Below are positions 40,108-42,535 of a stretch of 42,535 bases of DNA, piece after piece. The notes under the pieces are model-generated. The model searched no databases. It had not been told where the DNA came from and saw only the letters and a list, made by a program, of their open reading frames with translations. The stretch's first letter is position 1. Each line of letters starts with the position of its first letter. This stretch comes from Peptococcaceae bacterium. Lineage in GTDB: Bacteria; Bacillota; Desulfitobacteriia; Desulfitobacteriales; Desulfitobacteriaceae. Where the stretch lies: assembly GCA_031289735.1 (NCBI GenBank), contig JAITOV010000113.1, positions 1 through 42,535 on the forward strand, given 5' to 3'. The position numbers and the translations under genes are program-made.

Positions 40108-40380
40108 TATTATTTCCTAATTTATTTTCTATATTTACTTATTATATTTTTATATAATCCCATCCCTATGATCTCCATTGGTTATATAGTCTATTCTCTA
40201 TCCAAGTGATTTCTCCAGTGAAAAAATTGCGGAGATTACTATTTTTTAAGGCATTCTCCCCTGCGCAGGGCTTCTCAAAAGCCTAAAAATATGATAACTT
40301 TGACTTAAACAGTTTAATCTATCCCGCTTTTACCGCAGAAGCGGACAGCGCGCGTCAAGAAGGAAAGGAGCAGATTTACC

Positions 40381-41553
40381 ATGAGCAGATTTACCCTACC
40401 CAGAGATATCTATTACGGCAACGGAACCCTTGAGGTGCTGAAAACGTTGAAAGGCCAAAAAGCCACGCTGGTCGTTGGTGGCGGCTCAATGAGAAAAGCC
40501 GGATTTTTGGATAAAGCGCTCAATTATTTGCGAGAGGCCGGCCTGGAAGTAGATCTCATCGAGAATGTGGAAATCGACCCCTCCGTAGACACCGTACTTA
40601 AAGGCGCTGAAACCATGCGCAAATTCCAACCAGATTGGATCATCGGCTTTGGCGGCGGTTCACCGATCGACGCGGCGAAAGCTATGTGGGCTTTCTACGA
40701 ATACCCGAATACAGCGTTTACCGACCTCGTGACCCCGTTCAATTTCCCGGAACTGCGCCAAAAAGCTAAATTCGTGGCGATTCCGACCACCTCAGGAACA
40801 GCTACCGAAGTCACCGCTTTTTCGGTCATCACTGACAAAACTACAGGGATCAAATATCCGTTGGCGGACTTTAATATCACCCCAGATATTGCCATCGTGG
40901 ATCCGGAACTCGTCTTCTCCATGCCTCAAACCCTGACCGCGCATACCGGCATGGACGCCCTGACCCACGCGGTTGAGGCTTATGTGTCCACACTCAGCAC
41001 GCCCTTTACCGATGCCGTGGCGATCAAAGCCATTCAAATGGTGTTTGAATACCTGCTGCCTTCTTACAAAGGAGACAAGACCGCCAGAGAACAGATGCAC
41101 TACGCGCAATGCTTGGCCGGGATGGCCTTCTCCAATGCGTTGCTGGGCATTGTTCATTCCCTAGCGCATAAGACCGGAGCCTACTTTGAAAAACACGTCC
41201 CACACGGCGCGGCCAATGCCATTTACTTGCCTTACGTCATCCAATATAACGCGAAAACCGCTCCCGGACGGTATGCGGAAATCGCCAAAGCCGTTGGCCT
41301 GTCCGGTAAGGACGACGCCGATCTGGTTAAACAGCTGATTGCCAAAATCGATGCCCTCAATGCGGAGTTGTCCATTGTGAAATCGCTGAAAGAATGGGGC
41401 ATTCCTGAAGCGGAATTCAAAGCCAAAGCCGGCGCTATCGCCCCGGAAGCGGTAGGCGACGCTTGCACCGGCTCCAACCCGCGCCCGATCAACCCGGCGG
41501 AGATGGAACAGTTACTGAACGCGATCTATGCCGGAACTCCGGTGAATTTCTAA
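40381..41553 (+). CDS. Iron-containing alcohol dehydrogenase
   Basis: RDIYYGNGTLEVL...IIGFGGGSPIDAAKAMW...AIPTTSGTATEVTAFSVITD...GMDALTHAVEAYVS...GIVHSLAHKTGAYF...PHGAANAIYLPYVI. Confidence 0.96.
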   Translation: MSRFTLPRDIYYGNGTLEVLKTLKGQKATLVVGGGSMRKAGFLDKALNYLREAGLEVDLIENVEIDPSVDTVLKGAETMRKFQPDWIIGFGGGSPIDAAKAMWAFYEYPNTAFTDLVTPFNFPELRQKAKFVAIPTTSGTATEVTAFSVITDKTTGIKYPLADFNITPDIAIVDPELVFSMPQTLTAHTGMDALTHAVEAYVSTLSTPFTDAVAIKAIQMVFEYLLPSYKGDKTAREQMHYAQCLAGMAFSNALLGIVHSLAHKTGAYFEKHVPHGAANAIYLPYVIQYNAKTAPGRYAEIAKAVGLSGKDDADLVKQLIAKIDALNAELSIVKSLKEWGIPEAEFKAKAGAIAPEAVGDACTGSNPRPINPAEMEQLLNAIYAGTPVNF

Positions 41554-41599
41554 ATCCTGAGCCTGACGCGCTCGGGTATCCAGACGGGTAAAGTACGCG

Positions 41600-41640
41600 G
41601 AGACGGATATCAGCTATACTATCCGTCTCTGCTCTTTATT
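41600..41640 (+). terminator. Rho-independent terminator-like hairpin after Fe-ADH
   Basis: GAGACGGATA-tcagctatac-TATCCGTCTC (10 bp perfect stem) followed by TGCTCTTTATT. Confidence 0.65.
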
Positions 41641-41668
41641 TGCTTTGCTATTTTATTTACCGTATAAT
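41640..41668 (+). promoter_or_regulatory. Candidate sigma-A promoter for HyfB-like gene
   Basis: TTGCTT-N17-TATAAT, about 57 bp upstream of ATG 41725. Confidence 0.5.
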
Positions 41669-41724
41669 TATTCACGTTGTAACCTAGTAATAAAGTGGGC
41701 GTTTGCCGGAGGATCGTTGTTTCG

Positions 41725-42535
41725 ATGGACCTGAATATCAGTGATCTATATCGGATAGCCATCTGGCTTTTTATGGCGGGAGCTGTATTATCTCTTGTCT
41801 TATCCCGTTTGCCCAAGTTCTGCCTGCTCTTCGCTAACCTGACGGCGCTGATCGCGGCGGCCACCCTGGCGTTGGCTTCGCTGGGCAAACTATGCGCCGG
41901 CGGCGGAACACCACTGACCCTTTGGCTGATTCAACCTACTTTTCCCTTGTTCTCCATCGCTATGAAAGTGGATGATCTCTCCGCTTTCTTTTTGCTTTCC
42001 TTAGCTATTTTAACTTTCTGCGTCTCGCTTTTCTCCATCGGTTATCTCGGTCATTATATCGGGAAGCGCCGGATTGGCCTGTTTCATTTCCTATATCTGA
42101 GTTTCATTCTGAGCATGATTCTGGTCTTCAGCGCCGCCGACTCTCTGTTCTTCTACCTGGTCTGGGAAGGGATGTCCCTGGTCTCCTATTTTCTGGTTGT
42201 TTTCGAGACGGAGAAGGAAGAGAACCAGCGGGCGGGCACGCTGTATATCATCATGACGCATTTAGCTTCGTCCTGTTTACTGATCGCTTTTCTGCTGATT
42301 TACAGTTATACCGGTTCTTTTGCTATGTCTGGCGATACGAGCGCGCTGCCGCTTCATATAAAAAATATCACCTTCGCCCTCTTGCTGATCGGATTCGGGA
42401 CCAAAGCGGGTGTGATCCCGTTTCATATCTGGCTTCCCTATGCCCATCCGGCGGCGCCCAGCAATGTTTCCGCGCTCATGTCCGGGATCATGATCAAAAC
42501 GGCCATCTACGGTCTGGTGCGTTTTATTCTCGGCT
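41725..42535 (+). CDS. HyfB-like proton-conducting membrane subunit (group 4 hydrogenase / complex I family), truncated at right edge
   Basis: My translation from ATG 41725 (upstream GGAGGA) stays open to the window end: MDLNISDLYRIAIWLFMAG...FYLVWEGMSLVSYFLVVFETEKEENQRAGTLYIIMTHLASSC...GFGTKAGVIPFHIWLPYAHPAAPSNVSALMSGIMIKTAIYGLVRF. Confidence 0.9.
   Translation, partial: MDLNISDLYRIAIWLFMAGAVLSLVLSRLPKFCLLFANLTALIAAATLALASLGKLCAGGGTPLTLWLIQPTFPLFSIAMKVDDLSAFFLLSLAILTFCVSLFSIGYLGHYIGKRRIGLFHFLYLSFILSMILVFSAADSLFFYLVWEGMSLVSYFLVVFETEKEENQRAGTLYIIMTHLASSCLLIAFLLIYSYTGSFAMSGDTSALPLHIKNITFALLLIGFGTKAGVIPFHIWLPYAHPAAPSNVSALMSGIMIKTAIYGLVRFILG

Noticed and set aside
40020-40380. Sigma-54 promoter for Fe-ADH (rpoN is encoded in the window)
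   Set aside because: No TGGCACG-N4-TTGC-like GG/GC pair at the required spacing in the intergenic region.

Overview
This 42.5 kb window looks like the chromosome of a motile, anaerobic-type Firmicute, possibly Negativicutes/Sporomusaceae-like (taxonomy is inferred from gene content only). There are no rRNA or tRNA genes, CRISPR arrays or transposons that I can support. From left to right it contains: (i) the 3'-truncated gene of a hybrid sensor histidine kinase (minus strand, running off the left edge and missing from the ORF track); (ii) a late flagellar locus (fliT-like, fliS, fliD, flaG, TPR protein, bacteriohemerythrin, csrA, fliW, DUF6470, flgL, flgK, flgN, flgM on minus; motA, motB on plus), then a Tat-type M28 peptidase, a YaaR-like protein and cheR; (iii) a compact ten-gene minus-strand run: B12-binding radical SAM, lipoprotein, rapZ, yvcK, whiA, rpoN, pgk, tpiA, gpmI, eno; (iv) uvrB and uvrA; (v) an HDOD gene facing a minus-strand run of pyrE, S41 peptidase, a P-loop protein and a small F0 c-subunit-like proteolipid; (vi) a methyl-accepting chemotaxis protein, an iron-containing alcohol dehydrogenase and the start of a HyfB-like membrane subunit. 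The most unusual items are the orphan c-subunit-like proteolipid next to a P-loop protein with an altered Walker A motif, a receiver domain whose phospho-acceptor Asp is Ser, the gap-less glycolytic operon fused to rapZ/yvcK/whiA/rpoN with a radical SAM gene and a lipoprotein gene at its head, sigma-28-type promoter matches at flagellar and chemotaxis genes, and a GGA-rich motA leader. No database searches were run. All family calls come from reading the translations.
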